Shown one piece after another: positions 36,071 to 48,504 of a stretch of 64,000 bases of DNA. A program made the position numbers and the translations under genes. The notes beneath the pieces are model-generated. The model did no database searches. It was not told the origin of the DNA and saw only the letters and a program-made list of their open reading frames with translations. Within the stretch, counting starts at the first letter, position 1, and each line of letters opens with the position of its first letter. The stretch comes from Dermatemys mawii (Eukaryota > Chordata > Testudines > Dermatemydidae): positions 70,202,911 through 70,266,910 of the forward strand of contig ML677341.1 in assembly GCA_007922305.1 (NCBI GenBank), read 5' to 3'.

Positions 36071-37042
36071 CAGTGCTGAATTTATACCTTATACACCCTT
36101 AGGCATAGCACCTTCAAGGTCTGTTCCTCCCCTCCCCCCGCCTACAACTCACCCTATGTGTTTTCCATAAAAATGAAATAAAAAGAAATATTTTAGAAAA
36201 TTAAATATTTATTCAGTGCAATAACAAAAAACACATGTAATTAAAACAATCACATAGGTAGCAGGTAGGTGCTACTTTACTTCACATGCACATAGAATCA
36301 TAGAACTGGAAGGGCTCTCAAGAGGTCCTCTAGTCCAGTCCCCTGCACTCATGGCAGGACTAAGTACTATCATGTCTTTTTCTTGATTTCTGCTCCCGAA
36401 CATGCTAATGATATCCTCGCAATCCATATCTTTTAAAAGCTCTCCTACAATCGTTAGAAGAGGCCAGACTTCTGACTCTTGGGAGCACCGGCTTCAGCCC
36501 AGTGAGGGGTGCTGTGGCTCAGGGCTTTAGCTATGAGGGGAGTGCTGGTTTCAGCCCCAGCATTCCCACTGCAGCTAAAGCCCAGAGCCCCAGCGAGCCC
36601 CACCCCTGCTGTAACCTGGAGTAGAGCCGTCAGGAGCTCGGAGGCCTAGTGGTCTCCTTCCCCGTCCTCTCCCGCCCAGCAGAAGCCGTGAACAGAGCTG
36701 TGGGGTTGAAGCCCTGAGCCCCGGTGCTCTCAAGTGTCAGAAGCCCTGACCCCAACCCCGCCCCGAGTCCTGACTCACCCCACCCCCAGTGGCTGAAGTC
36801 TGTAATGTCTTATTTGAAGTTAGACATTTCCGAGTTATCGATGACCTCCATTCCTGAGGTGTCCATAACTCTAAGGTTCTCCTGTATCATTGGATTGTTT
36901 ATAATTTTTAAAATAAGCTTACACTAACCACTTCTAACTGTGTAAGTATTAACTTTTAAACTTTTAACCCACTTTTAGGCACCCCTACAACAGTGGTGCC
37001 CATAGGCCTGCGCCTAGTTGCCTAATCAGAAATCCAGCCCTG
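36071..37042. mobile_element. hAT-like non-autonomous element (972 bp)
   Basis: The left end CAGTGCTGAATTT and the right end AAATCCAGCCCTG are imperfect inverse repeats. The 8-base flanks GTTATAGT and GATATAGC agree at six positions, which fits a decayed hAT target duplication. The interior is GC-rich from 36470 to 36800 and has no transposase frame. A CR1 tip is nested at 36292-36367. Confidence 0.6.
36292..36367 (-). mobile_element. CR1 3' terminal fragment nested in the hAT-like element
   Basis: ATAGAATCATAGAACTGGAA and GAGGTCCTCTAGTCCAGTCC are the reverse complement of a CR1 3' end. Confidence 0.8.
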
Positions 37043-37629
37043 GATATAGCACAGTTAAACTTTCTTGCTAGGTTGATTGGCCTGATTGGTCTTTGTTTGA
37101 TACTTTTATTTTAAGTAGGCTTTGCAACAGAAGTAGCATTAGAAAGGCTGTCATTGCTTTTAGAAACCACATTTTTGTTTGTTAACATAAGTTTCCTGGG
37201 CATTCTCTTTCATTCTGTCTAACTTTTGTTAGCTGGGACATCACTATTTGCCAGATTGCCAGGTTTGATTGTTGAATAGCATTTTTCAATTTTTAATTCA
37301 TTTTTTTAGTACAAAGATTTAATGTAATGCTGCTCTGTCTTTCTTTTTCTTCCTGCTGATCTTGTGCTGCTAGTCTCCTTTAGAGTGCAAAGGCAAAAAA
37401 TTACTGTACAAAAGATATTAAAGACTTACAAGCCATTTCTGATGTTTCCAATCAGACTTCTGCACTTATGAACTCCAGCTCAAAATATATTCTCAATATT
37501 TTTAATAGGAAAGATTTCAGCTTATTCTGCCTTACGTCTAATTATTTCTCATATGCTCTGGTCCACAGTGTACTCAGAATCTCTCTGAAATTGCTCTTTA
37601 CCAGTCAGACACAATACAGAGATAACTAA

Positions 37630-38690
37630 CTATCATGAATCTGGAAATGCTAAAACCACACCTTGCAAAATTGGTTAATCATTCTGTTGGCAGAGGCTAA
37701 CGACCCATAAATGCCAACCTCAGGAAGACTGTTAAGAAGAAGGGCACAAGCCCCACATTGGTTGTGTGTTCTATAATTAGGTATCACCAACCAAGTATCA
37801 AGTGTGAACTCAAGCACTATAATAGCCTTAATATGGATTCACAGACAGTCCTCTTGGGAACTCTGGTCTATTTTGCCACTCAGGCAAGCCTATCTTTGTG
37901 ATAGACGGTCCTTAAAACAAAAATGACAACAGTATTCAGGTCACTTACCCCAGGTCAATTGTACCTTAGATCTCTCACTGAAGACAATGATTGTCGCCAA
38001 TCTCTATAATAAACAATCTAAAGATTTGATAACTAGGAAAAAGAAGTGAGAGTTTTTTACAAGGTTAAAGCAGGTAAACATACACACACACAAATGAGTT
38101 AGTCTTTGGTTCCAAAAAGTAATAGAAACTGCTGTAATGTACAAGCTTTATGTCTTTTAGGGCTAACCCAAGCTAAACGGCTTGGGGAACCCTTACTTAT
38201 GCTTAGAAATATTGCCCTCTCCAAATTCCAAGCAGCACAGCGGTAAGAATTTCTTCCTGACAGGGACTTTGATTCCTTTTCCCCAGAGTTCAACCCATGA
38301 TGGGATGAGAATTTGTGCACATACCCTCTTCATGGGTGTGGATGAAGCAATCAACAAAGTTTTTTGCCCACTGATGTTCCACAATGGCTTGTCCAGTGTC
38401 TATAGGCCTTCTTTTGTTTGACAGGAGATGAGAGCTTCTGTGATAAACTGCTATTTCACACTTGGCAATACTTCTCTCCTGACAATGGGAGTTTCTAAGT
38501 TTCATAACAAACACGTCTATAATTACAATGCAAAACATTTAAATATTTCCTTATTACACGGTAAACTGTGAAATTAATGCATTCAGCAGCTCACAAACAT
38601 TTCATGAAGTCCAAACACTAAATAAATCTCTCTAAATCTAATAACTGTTTTAACAATACTAACATATAGGTGAGCCACTTGGTTTCCAGC
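37630..38690 (-). repeat. Possible LTR-retroelement remnant (unclassified)
   Basis: The wording ATAAACAATCTAAAGATTTG, then GGTTAAAGCAGGTAAACATA, and later GGTTCCAAAAAG recalls turtle LTR elements read backwards. I could not find both ends or a target duplication, so class and limits are uncertain. Open frames at 38099-38538 overlap each other and look like shadows. Confidence 0.35.
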
Positions 38691-40776
38691 CAGGCATTTG
38701 TTCACAAGCAGCATGCCAAATTACCCAGAACCACCTTTATTCTGTCAAAATTAATCTGCCTAGAATTCAAGATCTTCTTAAAGCTGGAGTGCTAAATAGA
38801 GGTGTTCTATAGTATTTATTATAATATTGTATTCTTTTAATCTTCTTTCAGAAAAATTTCTCCATTTCCCATACTGTACTATTGAAGATGTACAATGGGG
38901 AACGGAGAACTTTTAGAAAAAAGATTAAAAGCAGCAAAGGCTTCAACTGTAGTTTCCTAGTTATTAAATCGAAAGGGGGAACTTGCTGTCCACCGGAAAG
39001 CAATCAGTTTATAAAAGCATCTTGAAAAATTGTATACCTCTGATTTGAGGCCTCTAAGTTATTGACCCTGATGATCTGCTTCAAAATATTTACCTTTCTT
39101 CTATCACTGCTGCAAAGGGAAAAAACTAGAAAAATCTGTTGCCGTTCAGATGAAAGTATGGAGGTTGAGGAAGCACCTTGTGGCATGGATTCCCAAGGAT
39201 TTTTAAATCATATTGATTTACTAATTTTTCCTCTGTAAGTTAGAAGTATTTTCTAATATTCAGGTTCATTTCTAAGAGATACTTGTTTAATTTCTGATTA
39301 TTTAATTGAAAATGAATAATGAAAAACCTGGTCCAGATTGTGGGCTTTGTAGGCTGATCTTCTTACAGAAAGCAGATTGTAAAATTGTATCCAACAAACT
39401 CGCTCAGAGCTTGAATCTTTCCATTTCACAATGGGGTCCTTGGCCATGACTAAGGCTCCCCCGTGCTGTAGTATTCAAATAAATAATAATAATAATTGCC
39501 AATGATGAATAACACATGAAAATATGAGTCAGCCACATTAAAAGCTCATCTGGTCACAATAACAAGCAGCGGCTCCCATAAAGGAAAGCAGAAAGCAAAC
39601 CACCAAAGAAAGTCTTGAAAGAATAATGCAGAAATCAAGGCATGACATCAGACAGTGGTAAAGAGATGGAACGTATCAGTGATCGAAGATTTGCTTATGG
39701 CTTTCGAAGGACACCTCAGAAGAGACAGAGGCCTTCATTATGAGTGCACAAGAACAGTCCTGAAGGCTTAATTACCTTTGAAACAGAATTGACTGACAAA
39801 ACTGCTCTCCAAACTATAGACTGTGTTCCAAAAAGGAAGAGATGGTGGAGCTTGTGTTGAGCACCGGCAGCTGCGTAGCTGAGAGAGAATTTATGAAGAG
39901 ACACAATGAGGTTGCCAAGTGTCTGCTTTGAAGCCTCTGTGGCAAGTATGGATTTAACATCACAATGAGCTCCAGAAGACAGCACTTTTAGGCACTTCAA
40001 GAATGTTAAGGAAAGTCAAAACAGAATGAATTTGAGCACCTAAAATGCAGGAATTCTGTGGAGGACTTAACAAAACACCTGACTTCCCAGACCTGAAGAT
40101 TTGGTGCATGGTCAAGATTTAAGGGGTGACTTATGGTAAATTATAGATAGCAGCTTTCCCCTTTTTATGCTTAAAGAGCCTATATCTTGTGAAGGCTATT
40201 TTTTAAAATCCCCATGATGTAATATTGCAGTATAATAAAATTATTATTGTTCAAAAAGGCCAAATAGGTGCTACCAAAAAGGTTTGCAATTGTGCAAACA
40301 ATGTCCTAGCAGTATGGCTGAACCTAGAAAGACTTTGCTGCAAATATTTGAACATCTGATTGGCAATGCGTTTTTAGGATAAGTTGGCACACATTAGACC
40401 TTTACACCCAGGAGCTTTCTGGCAAGTGCTTTTTATGTGCCAGCATGTAGGATTTTTCCATACTGTCAAAGGAGGAGAGAAACAACCATGTAGACTTAGA
40501 AACATGGGAGATTTTTGTAAGCATCACCATGAAGAATTGTAAAAGGAATTAATATTTCAGAGTGAAATCAACTTATTTAGGATGTCTAGTAGCTTCCAAA
40601 GAGCAATCATTTGAATTTTGATATCTAGAATATCTCTATTATCCTAAGGTGGAAAGTACTCAACTTCATGCTGTGATAACTAGTAATATAAAGGCTATTA
40701 ATTAGAAGAAACAAAATCCAGTTATGGCAGGGCCGTGCTCCCATCCTGCCAGTTGCAAAACATGTAGAGGGATCCC
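38691..40776. other. Intron 2; no element recognised
   Basis: Nothing supported beyond a short AATAAT run near 39479-39496. Confidence 0.4.
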
Positions 40777-41073
40777 CATTTTCAAAAGTAGCCTCTAATT
40801 TTAGGTACCTCCGTTTTTGGGTATCCAGCCTCAGACATCTAGAAAGAAATTCTGGCTTTATTTAAGTCAGTGGGAGCTTTACTGTTGACTTCACTGGGGA
40901 CAGAATTTCACTCCTAAAGCCTAATTTTCAGTGGTGTTCAGAACCCACAACTCCTTCTGATACCAATCATAGCTGCATGAGTGCTTAGGACTTCTATAAA
41001 TTGGTCCCTTAAAGTCTAAAATTAGACATCTCAAACCTGAGGCATCCAAAATTAGATGCTGCCTTTGAAAATT
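40777..41073. mobile_element. Old MITE-like element with about 35-bp inverted ends
   Basis: The left arm 40777-40811 (CATTTTCAAAAGTAGCCTCT then AATTTTAGG) and the right arm 41039-41073 (GAGGCATCCAAAATTAGATG then CTGCCTTTGAAAAT) are inverse repeats with a few mismatches. The interior is non-coding. Part of a similar end occurs at about 48440-48480 (AAATTTTTCAAAGTGGTAGG). Confidence 0.65.
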
Positions 41074-42199
41074 TGGATCATGCTATACAGGATAATATAG
41101 TTTGCTAGTTACACTCAGATAATCTGTTTAGAGCTGTTGATAAATATTGGATCTTCATCATCCATAGGAATCATGGGAACAGATCTATTTCTGGGAGCCT
41201 AGGAGTGTGATCCTGTGAGCCATTGCAATATTTTATTAATCCCATGCTACTGGAAGAGTGAATGGATCGGATTCCAGTTAGTTACATCTTTTAATTTCAC
41301 CTAGAAATCCTTAAGCTTCTCAGAATTCGTTCCAGTAAATTTGTAATATTAGTATTTATGTCCTTTTTCTTTTGTGCTTCTCAGTGGATTCTGACTAGAT
41401 TAGTGATGACTGGATACCTTAGTACATGAAGAGTGGGGAGAATTAAAATAGAATGTGGAGGATGAGAAGAATTTGTACATTTAAGCCAATCTAAATCAAG
41501 GAAGATTTGGCTCTTGATCTCTCCTCTACCCGTATATGTTACTTTGTAAAGCTATAGTACTTCACTGCCTAAAAAAGCCATATTTTAGGAGATATCAGCA
41601 CCAATCCATCTTGAAAAATGAAAAATCCTATGTCTGATACAACTTATTATATATCATTCTGTTAGGATGATTTAGTGCTTTATTCTGAGAAGATGTATAT
41701 GTGGCATAAGGCTATTTGGATCATGTAAAACAGTGAAGTGCTGATGCCCACTTTTCTGTAGATTAGAGTTGATCATCATTTTTTGAACTAAAAAAATATT
41801 TTTTTCTCAAAAGAGCTGTTCTGAAGAAAGTGAAATGTTTCACAAAAACATATGGATTTATTTGAAATTTTCTAGATTTTTGTTGAGTTTATTAGAAATG
41901 TGTTAGTATCAGTTTAAAAAAATTCCTGAAATTTCACACACACAGAAATCATGTTTTCACACTAACTTGTGATTGGTGCACTCTAATTTGCTTGCTGACT
42001 GAGCTTTCTCATATGTTGCTATGTGGTGGTTTGTGATTGGATGGATGTGACACAGAGGTCCATTGGTGGTTCACTACAGTAATCAATTCTTGTCAGACCT
42101 GACAAACTTGCTAAATCTAACAGACTGCCAAAATCTGTATCTACAATGTGTCATGTACGGTATTGTACAAACTGGTAACATACTGGTCCCACAAATTAT

Positions 42200-43080
42200 T
42201 GTGTAGTGTGTGTGTGCGCAAATAGTTAAAGATGTGCTAGAATTATGTTCTTAAAATGTGTTTGGCACGAAATGCATAAAATATGTTTGGCAAGAAATGC
42301 ATAAACCAAGTCTGCCCTAGACAAAGGAATGTGTATTTGGTTATCTGACCAGCTTGGTCATCAGGCAGAGAAAATGAAGGTACATTTACATGCAAGATGA
42401 ACAAAGCTGTCAGGAGAGTAAGAGGGGAAACATAACCCCTTAATCTCCACGGGGAGTGGAAATTGCACTCCCAGGAAGCTTTCCTGTCTCTTTAAGCAGG
42501 GTCAATGAACTTTGGGAAGGTATGAGGAAAAGGAAAGCCATTTTGGCATCCTTCACCTGAAAAGACCAAGGAGCAGAGCACTTAGAGATCTGTGACAGGG
42601 CCAGAGAATGTGGTCAGCCATGCTGGAAACCGACTTGGTGAGAAACACATCTTTGAACGAGAGAGTCTAGTTTGGTAAAGCAGGTGTTAGTCCTAGATGT
42701 GTATTTTTACTTGTTTGCTTGTAACTGTTTCTACCTTAATTCCTTATACTCGATATCTCTTAAAACTATGACTTTTCATTTAATAACCTGGTTTTACTTT
42801 TACTAGAAACCAGTTCAGTGCTTTGATTAAAATGCAATGTTTGTCAACCCCAGTTAAATTAAGAAGCTTCTGTTTACTGTTTCTTTATAGGAACAGCAAA
42901 CTTGACCTTTGTGAGTGTTCCAGGAGAGGGCTGGACACTGCAGGGCAGATAGTTTTGTGGAAATTTGAAACTGGAGATGAGGGTCTGGAGTCCAGCTCCA
43001 AAAAGTAACTGGGCAGTGTAAGCCATGGTGTGACCTGAATGCTTGTAGGCTGGCTGTTGGTGTCAGGGCTGTGAGCCATG
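42200..43080 (+). repeat. Possible solo LTR-like remnant (unclassified)
   Basis: A region with CTTTTACTTGTTTGC-type and AATAACCTGGTTTTACTTTT wording, followed by GAGGGCTGGACACTGCAGGG and ending near GTGTCAGGGCTGTGAGCC, recalls LTR 3' halves with a polyadenylation-like AATAA context. Its ends and target duplication were not found. The 61-codon frame at 42823-43008 is not protein-like. Confidence 0.35.
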
Positions 43081-43099
43081 TGTATCTTTGATTGGGTCA

Positions 43100-45589
43100 G
43101 TTGACTTGCATGTCAAAGAAGGTTTGCTATTTCTCTGTGTGGGATGGGATTTGGCGCTTGAGGCTAGGACAGAGTACATTGTATGACTGACCATGTGCTT
43201 AGTCTGTCAACAAGCAGTTATTTGAGGTACTGGTCCAGAAAAGAAGATGGAAGCATTTGAGACATGTTAAGAATGAAACTAGGGTGTCTGCTGTGCCAGG
43301 TATGCCATGGGGCAGCTGGAGGTACATGCATAAGGAGCTGGCTGAAAGAATTCCCTTGTACTTAGAAATGAAAAACGTGTGCCTTCACAACACAGAGGAC
43401 ATGCAGAGAGAGGCCCAGGAAAAATAGGAATGGTGGGACCTTCTTTGTGCCCTAAAGAATATTTGATGGTGCAGGAAGGATGCAGATTTGGTTCAGTGGA
43501 ATGGATGAACTAGTTGCTACTAGCAGCAGAGCAATGCATACAAAAGAAGGCTTTAAAGTACCACAAATATTATTAAAATTGAGGAACAGGGAGAGGAAAT
43601 AACTAACTTTTTGGTTAAACATTCTTTTGAGAAATTCCATTTTTGATATTCAACAAGCCTTATGAAAAAAAATGTTCTAAGAAATGTTAGAGTCACATAT
43701 TCAGTACTAGAGACTGAAACTCAGTTTATCCATAGAATAGAAACACCACTGCAATAGCATTGTAAGGATCTCTACGTTCTCTCAATCGATATGTTTACAC
43801 CTTAACCTGAAGAGGGACATGGATACCTCTAGAGATGGCAAGGTACTTCAGTATCTGTAATTATTCTGTCTTTAGCACTTTTGCTTAGGTTGCCAATCAG
43901 GATACTAATTATTATGGATTTTTGTGACAGAGATCATTCTACTGAAGACTATTTTGAAAGACATTGCAAACTAAGATCACGTAGGCCACTGAGCGACTTT
44001 TAGTCATGCCTGAGATGGGCTAGATTTCCAAGTGAACCCCAAATAAGATTGTTTCATTACAAGTCCTCTGAGTCATCCAATCTGTTTTAAACCAGTCTTT
44101 AAAAAAAGCATCTAACTATCTAAACCACCCAACTGTGTACCAGTTTGGAAACCATCCAAGTTGGAACTCTGTACATTACTGGCACTTAAGAAGCAGATTA
44201 TTCAATGTCCCAATGACCTTATCAGTGTTAGAGGGGCAATTTTCATGGAAGGATGAACAGTTAGCTCATGAGTAAATTGTCTAGTGTGCTATGCTCCAAC
44301 AATCTCTCCTTCAAAATCAGCTATGCACTTCTTCTTTCATCTCCCCTTGCTGAAAGATAGACTTATTTTGGATAACACATACAAAGTCTCACTGTCTCAG
44401 GCTCATATTCCTTTGAGATAGTATACCAAAGAATTGATACAGTACAGGCTAGCATGGTCTGTCTTTAAGGGCTCTCATTCAGCTTTCAGGTTTAGTGGAG
44501 CTACTGGTAATTCAAAATGATTGTCAGCTCCAAAAGTTATTATTTTTAAGTACTGTGATAGAGACTACTTGAGTTAACATGTGCAAAGACAGATTGTGGT
44601 CAACATCCAAATTGTTACTGAATGAGGCAGATTTTTTTCAGGCAGCCTCCTTGAAATGGAAGATATAGTATCATGAGTATGAATAGCATGTATTGTTGCA
44701 GTACAGTACTGTTACCCTGCTTCAAAAACTCCACCACTCTGATTATTACAGACAGGGGAAAAACATCTTTTATGTTGCTGAATACATAGACTGGAGTTGA
44801 GGCAGTGGGCAACTTTTTCTGCTGAGTCAGCATTGAACTAGTGCCTCAGTAGGTTGCTTTGGGACACTATGTTGGTAGAAGATACCCTCTTCTGGATGAA
44901 ATGGAAAGCTACATCCTTGACTGCTTGTCACGAAAGATGCCCCGGCACTTTTCACAAAAGTAAGATAAATAAAATAAATGAACTAATAACTATCATAGGG
45001 TAAGAAAGAAGAGAAGTAATAATATGTATGATTGTAAGAAAATGATTTTAACCTTGGAAGGTAATCAGAAATGGTGGTGATAAAAAGACATATAGGTACC
45101 GTAAGTAAGATAGCTCGGTAAGACTGTTAGACCTAATATCCTTGCTAAAGCAATGTGGGATCTATGAGGGTGGAGGGTGCTATGTAAAACCAAATGATTA
45201 CAGGACAAAGTGTTCAGTGTAGATTAAGCATTGTATAACACCTATGTGTGGTCACAAGAAGGATAGCTGAATAATACAATATTTTACTTAATTATTTACC
45301 ATAAACATGGTACTCCAGATGCAGTAGCTACCAGTCTGGCATAGAATCCCATGATAATTTCCTAATAGCAAAGTTTTATTATTATGCCATCGAGATGGAA
45401 AGAGCAGTTGAAGACCTTAAAAGCTATGATTTTTCAATTCAAAATGAGGCAGTTTGTCTTGGTATATTATTCTAGTTTCCATAATGAATTCATTTTGATG
45501 TGAAGAAAAATTGTGGAGGGAGGGGTTGGGGTTTGTTTGGGTTTTTCTGAATTTTTTAAAAGTGGCTTTATGTGCAAAGCTGTTACAGT
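43100..45589. other. Intron 2; no classified element
   Basis: The segment 43721-43768 shares about 45 bases (core CATAGAATAGAAACACCA) with 45592-45634. Otherwise nothing is recognised. Confidence 0.4.
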
Positions 45590-46975
45590 CTGAAATGCAG
45601 TTTACCCATAGAATAGAAACACCATGGCAATTTAAATATCATTTAAACCTACCTGCCCTCGCTTTATAATTACAAAAAAAGGAGCATAAATCTTTAACGT
45701 TTTGATAGGTTTTCTGTGAAATCTCCTTATCCACGTAAAGCCATTGGATGTTAGATCAGCAAAAACATGGATCCCTTGGTTCCTCTCTTTTCTTACCCCT
45801 CTCCTCCCCAGCTGTGCCCACCACACCAGCCCATTTGGCCTTCCCCTTTCATGACACACTGGTGTGCAGTCATTTTGCACAGCCACTCACCCAATGAGCA
45901 CCCAGCAAAACCTCAGAACTTAAGTAGTATGGGACATTTCACCTTTCTTAGTACATCTACAGAATGTCCTATGTGACCTTCTTTTATTGTAAATGATCAT
46001 GAGAAGTGTGTGTAAGTGATATACTCACAGTAAATGATACCTGGTGAGAGGTTGCCTGGCTATCCTGGAAGCAGGACAGAGGACACTTGATATGAATTTT
46101 AATCAGGCCACAACTTTATTATTAGATGTCTGGGACTACCCGCGGATAAAAGTATACAGTGCAGGCAAATCCATGTTCATTCAAATAACCACCCAAGGCT
46201 TCCACCACCAGCGTTTTACATTTTCCATCCAGGTCCCCCAACTACCCCATGGCTTGGACCTTACTATCCATCCACCCCTCATAGGAAGGTTAGGGTGGGC
46301 TATAGGAAAGGGAGGGCTGGCTCCCTGCCAAAGCAATTATAGGAGCCCCAAGCTCCCCACTCCGTTCCATTAACCACTTATCTGGTCACTGGCTGCCTTC
46401 TCTATGGAGTACCTGCACTGGACATCCGCCCCACACTTACAAAACAAGTTGCTACATATAGCCTAACCACTTTTCTCCTCACCATAATAGGTCCTCCCTG
46501 ACACCCACTGTTGAGAAGGTGAAAAATACCCCACACCACCAAAGTCAATATGGTGGTGAGGAAAAAATTCCTTCCCAGCAACCCTACAAAGGAGCAAGTG
46601 GCGCAGTGCCCACAGCAGGTCCTAACCCAACCAGACATTAGCACCTTGAGGGGAGGGAGAGTGGGTGCTGCCTTTCCTGCTGGATGGAGAAAGGGCTTCC
46701 AATGCCCAGGGTTACAACTTTTAAAGACATCTGCCCTCACATTCTCAAGAGGTGAGTAAGTGCTGACCACCACACACCTTTTTGCAGCAGTTTATTACCT
46801 CCCTCCCCTTCCCTCCCATAAAGCACTACCTGCGTCCTCTGGCAAGCCTGGACAATGTCCCCTCCACTTCGGGTGCGGGACAGTCATTTTCAGTCCTGAT
46901 GAAACAATACCGTAATGCAAATAGAATGGTTTCCTCTCTTCAGACTGGATATAATATGTGGATTTAAACCATTGC
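45590..46975. repeat. Unclassified C-rich repeat-like block
   Basis: A compositionally distinct, C-rich stretch with overlapping open frames on both strands, the longest being 46402-46773 on the minus strand and 46044-46373 on the plus strand. None shows a known domain. The segment GGTGGTGAGGAAAAAATTCC near 46551-46570 resembles wording I know from LINE-type repeats of turtles, but I cannot assign it. It begins just after the motif shared with 43721-43768. Confidence 0.4.
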
Positions 46976-47020
46976 TTCTCTCACAACCTCTCAGTGGCAT
47001 CAGACAGACCAATATACTGG

Positions 47021-47122
47021 TAGATAAAAGTGGGTGAGGTAATATCTTTTATTGGACCAACTTCTGTTGGTGACAGAGACAAGCTTTTGAGCTTACACAG
47101 AGCTCTTCTTCAGATCTGGGAA
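47021..47122 (+). mobile_element. Penelope-like terminal repeat fragment
   Basis: GTGGGTGAGGTAATATCTTT, ATTGGACCAACTTCTGTTGG, then GACAAGCTTTTGAGC and CACAGAGCTCTTCTTCAG. This is the same subfamily as 26299-26457 but a single arm only. Confidence 0.7.
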
Positions 47123-47613
47123 ATGTCCTTTGGGTGACACAGCAAAATACAAGGTGGAACATTGCACTATGGTCATTCTTAACCCTCTGGCTGTGATATC
47201 TATGAGAATCTCTACAAAATGTAACAGGACTTGTCAGAGAGTATTAAAAAATGTTGCCTTTTTATTATAATACATTTTCAGAGGTCACTGTAATCCCAAA
47301 GGCAAACCTTTGAACCAATTATCTGAAGAGAAGCCAGGAAATTAGCTAGCATATCTTTTATTATGATAACTTATTTGTTTTTTATTTCCATCATAAAATT
47401 ATTAGTTTTCCTAAAGCTTTGTTGCCTGCTAATGAAGATATCATTGTGCTATCATAAAACTGTTGACAACTCAACCTTTTAAAATTTTAAACCCAAAGGA
47501 GCTTATCTCAGAACAACCAAAAGTACAATATTTGGTTATTATAATATATTATTTTCAGTGTCTGTTTTCAGCTTTAGTTTGAAACTCTATTTTTGTTTTG
47601 TTTTTGCTTATAG

Positions 47614-47750
47614 TAGCTAAGGACGTGAACATTTTTTTTGATGAGTTAGAAGGAGTAAACAGCCCTTCCAAAGATGATGACTCTCTTCTTCACCATGGTA
47701 ATTTGACCAGTACTTCAGATGATGCCAGCAGATTGGAAACAGTTGGAGAG
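47614..47750 (+). CDS. ANO4: ANO4 coding exon 3 of window
   Basis: This exon is 137 bases, enters at phase 1 and leaves at phase 0. The acceptor is a T-rich tract ending ttatag at 47613 and the donor is gtaaga at 47751. It encodes AKDVNIFFDELEGV, then SPSKDDDSLLHHGNLTST, then SDDASRLETVGE. This acidic, serine-rich cytosolic linker is characteristic of ANO4. The split codon at the 5' junction reads ATA (Ile), where I recall Met in mammals. The alternative AG three bases downstream would drop a single codon (NAGNAG-like spacing, tag-tag), so a one-residue splice variant is possible. Confidence 0.93.
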
Positions 47751-47936
47751 GTAAGAGCCCATAGACTAAGCCATACAGGGAATAAATGTAATTTGTTTGA
47801 AAGATTTATTCACTGCAGGCCCACTCTTGTCCAATCCTGTGATCATGTGTGTAGGCTCTTAAAGATGATCTCCGCTTTAAAACTATAATGTGGAAATATA
47901 AAATCTTTTGGGTTCAGAATCCCTTAATCATTCTTG

Positions 47937-48030
47937 GGGCCTCTCTGTGAACCCTCTCCAATTTATCAACATCCTTCTCGAATGGTTGACACTAGAACTG
48001 GACACAGTATTCCAGCAGTGATTGCATCAG
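47937..48030 (-). mobile_element. CR1 fragment
   Basis: GTGAACCCTCTCCAATTTAT and CTGGACACAGTATTCCAGCA are the reverse complement of the CR1 ORF2 region also seen at about 35030-35110. Confidence 0.75.
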
Positions 48031-48485
48031 TGTGTTATTGGGTCATCTGGCCTATCAATGTGTCCTTGCATTAATCCTCAGAATGATCTCATGCATTTGT
48101 GATAGATAGCACTAGCTACCAGACATGGGACATATCCACTGGGTAGTACATAGAAGAGCAAATCTGATCATGCAAAATTGTGGTAAGTAGTATGTACAGA
48201 TTGTGTTGTGACTTTGCAGCATACAACTCCCCCGCTCCCCACGCACACCTCACAGCATTACCTTCCTCTTAGTGGCTTCTTGCTTCCTCAGGACTGGAGT
48301 TTGTGGGTTTATCCGCTGGGCTGAGCAGCTCTGTTCCCAGGGATCTGTCTCAGGTGCAGTTTTTAGCTCATACCTCCAATGATGTGTCCAGTAGGGGAGG
48401 ACTAGTTGGATCTTCAGTGAAATAGGAGTAAGTAAGGCCAAAATTTTTCAAAGTGGTAGGCCCCTAAATTCATATTTAGGCACCA

Positions 48486-48504
48486 AAAAAAAAAAAAAAA
48501 AAAG
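48486..48504. repeat. Poly-A tract
   Basis: A run of about 19 A after CAC, within an old repeat-like context (GGCCCCTAAATTCATATTTA). Confidence 0.85.

Noticed and set aside
46402..46773. 123-codon minus-strand frame with hydrophobic segment
   Set aside because: It overlaps other frames in a C-rich block. The hydrophobicity follows from composition, and there is no family match I can recognise.
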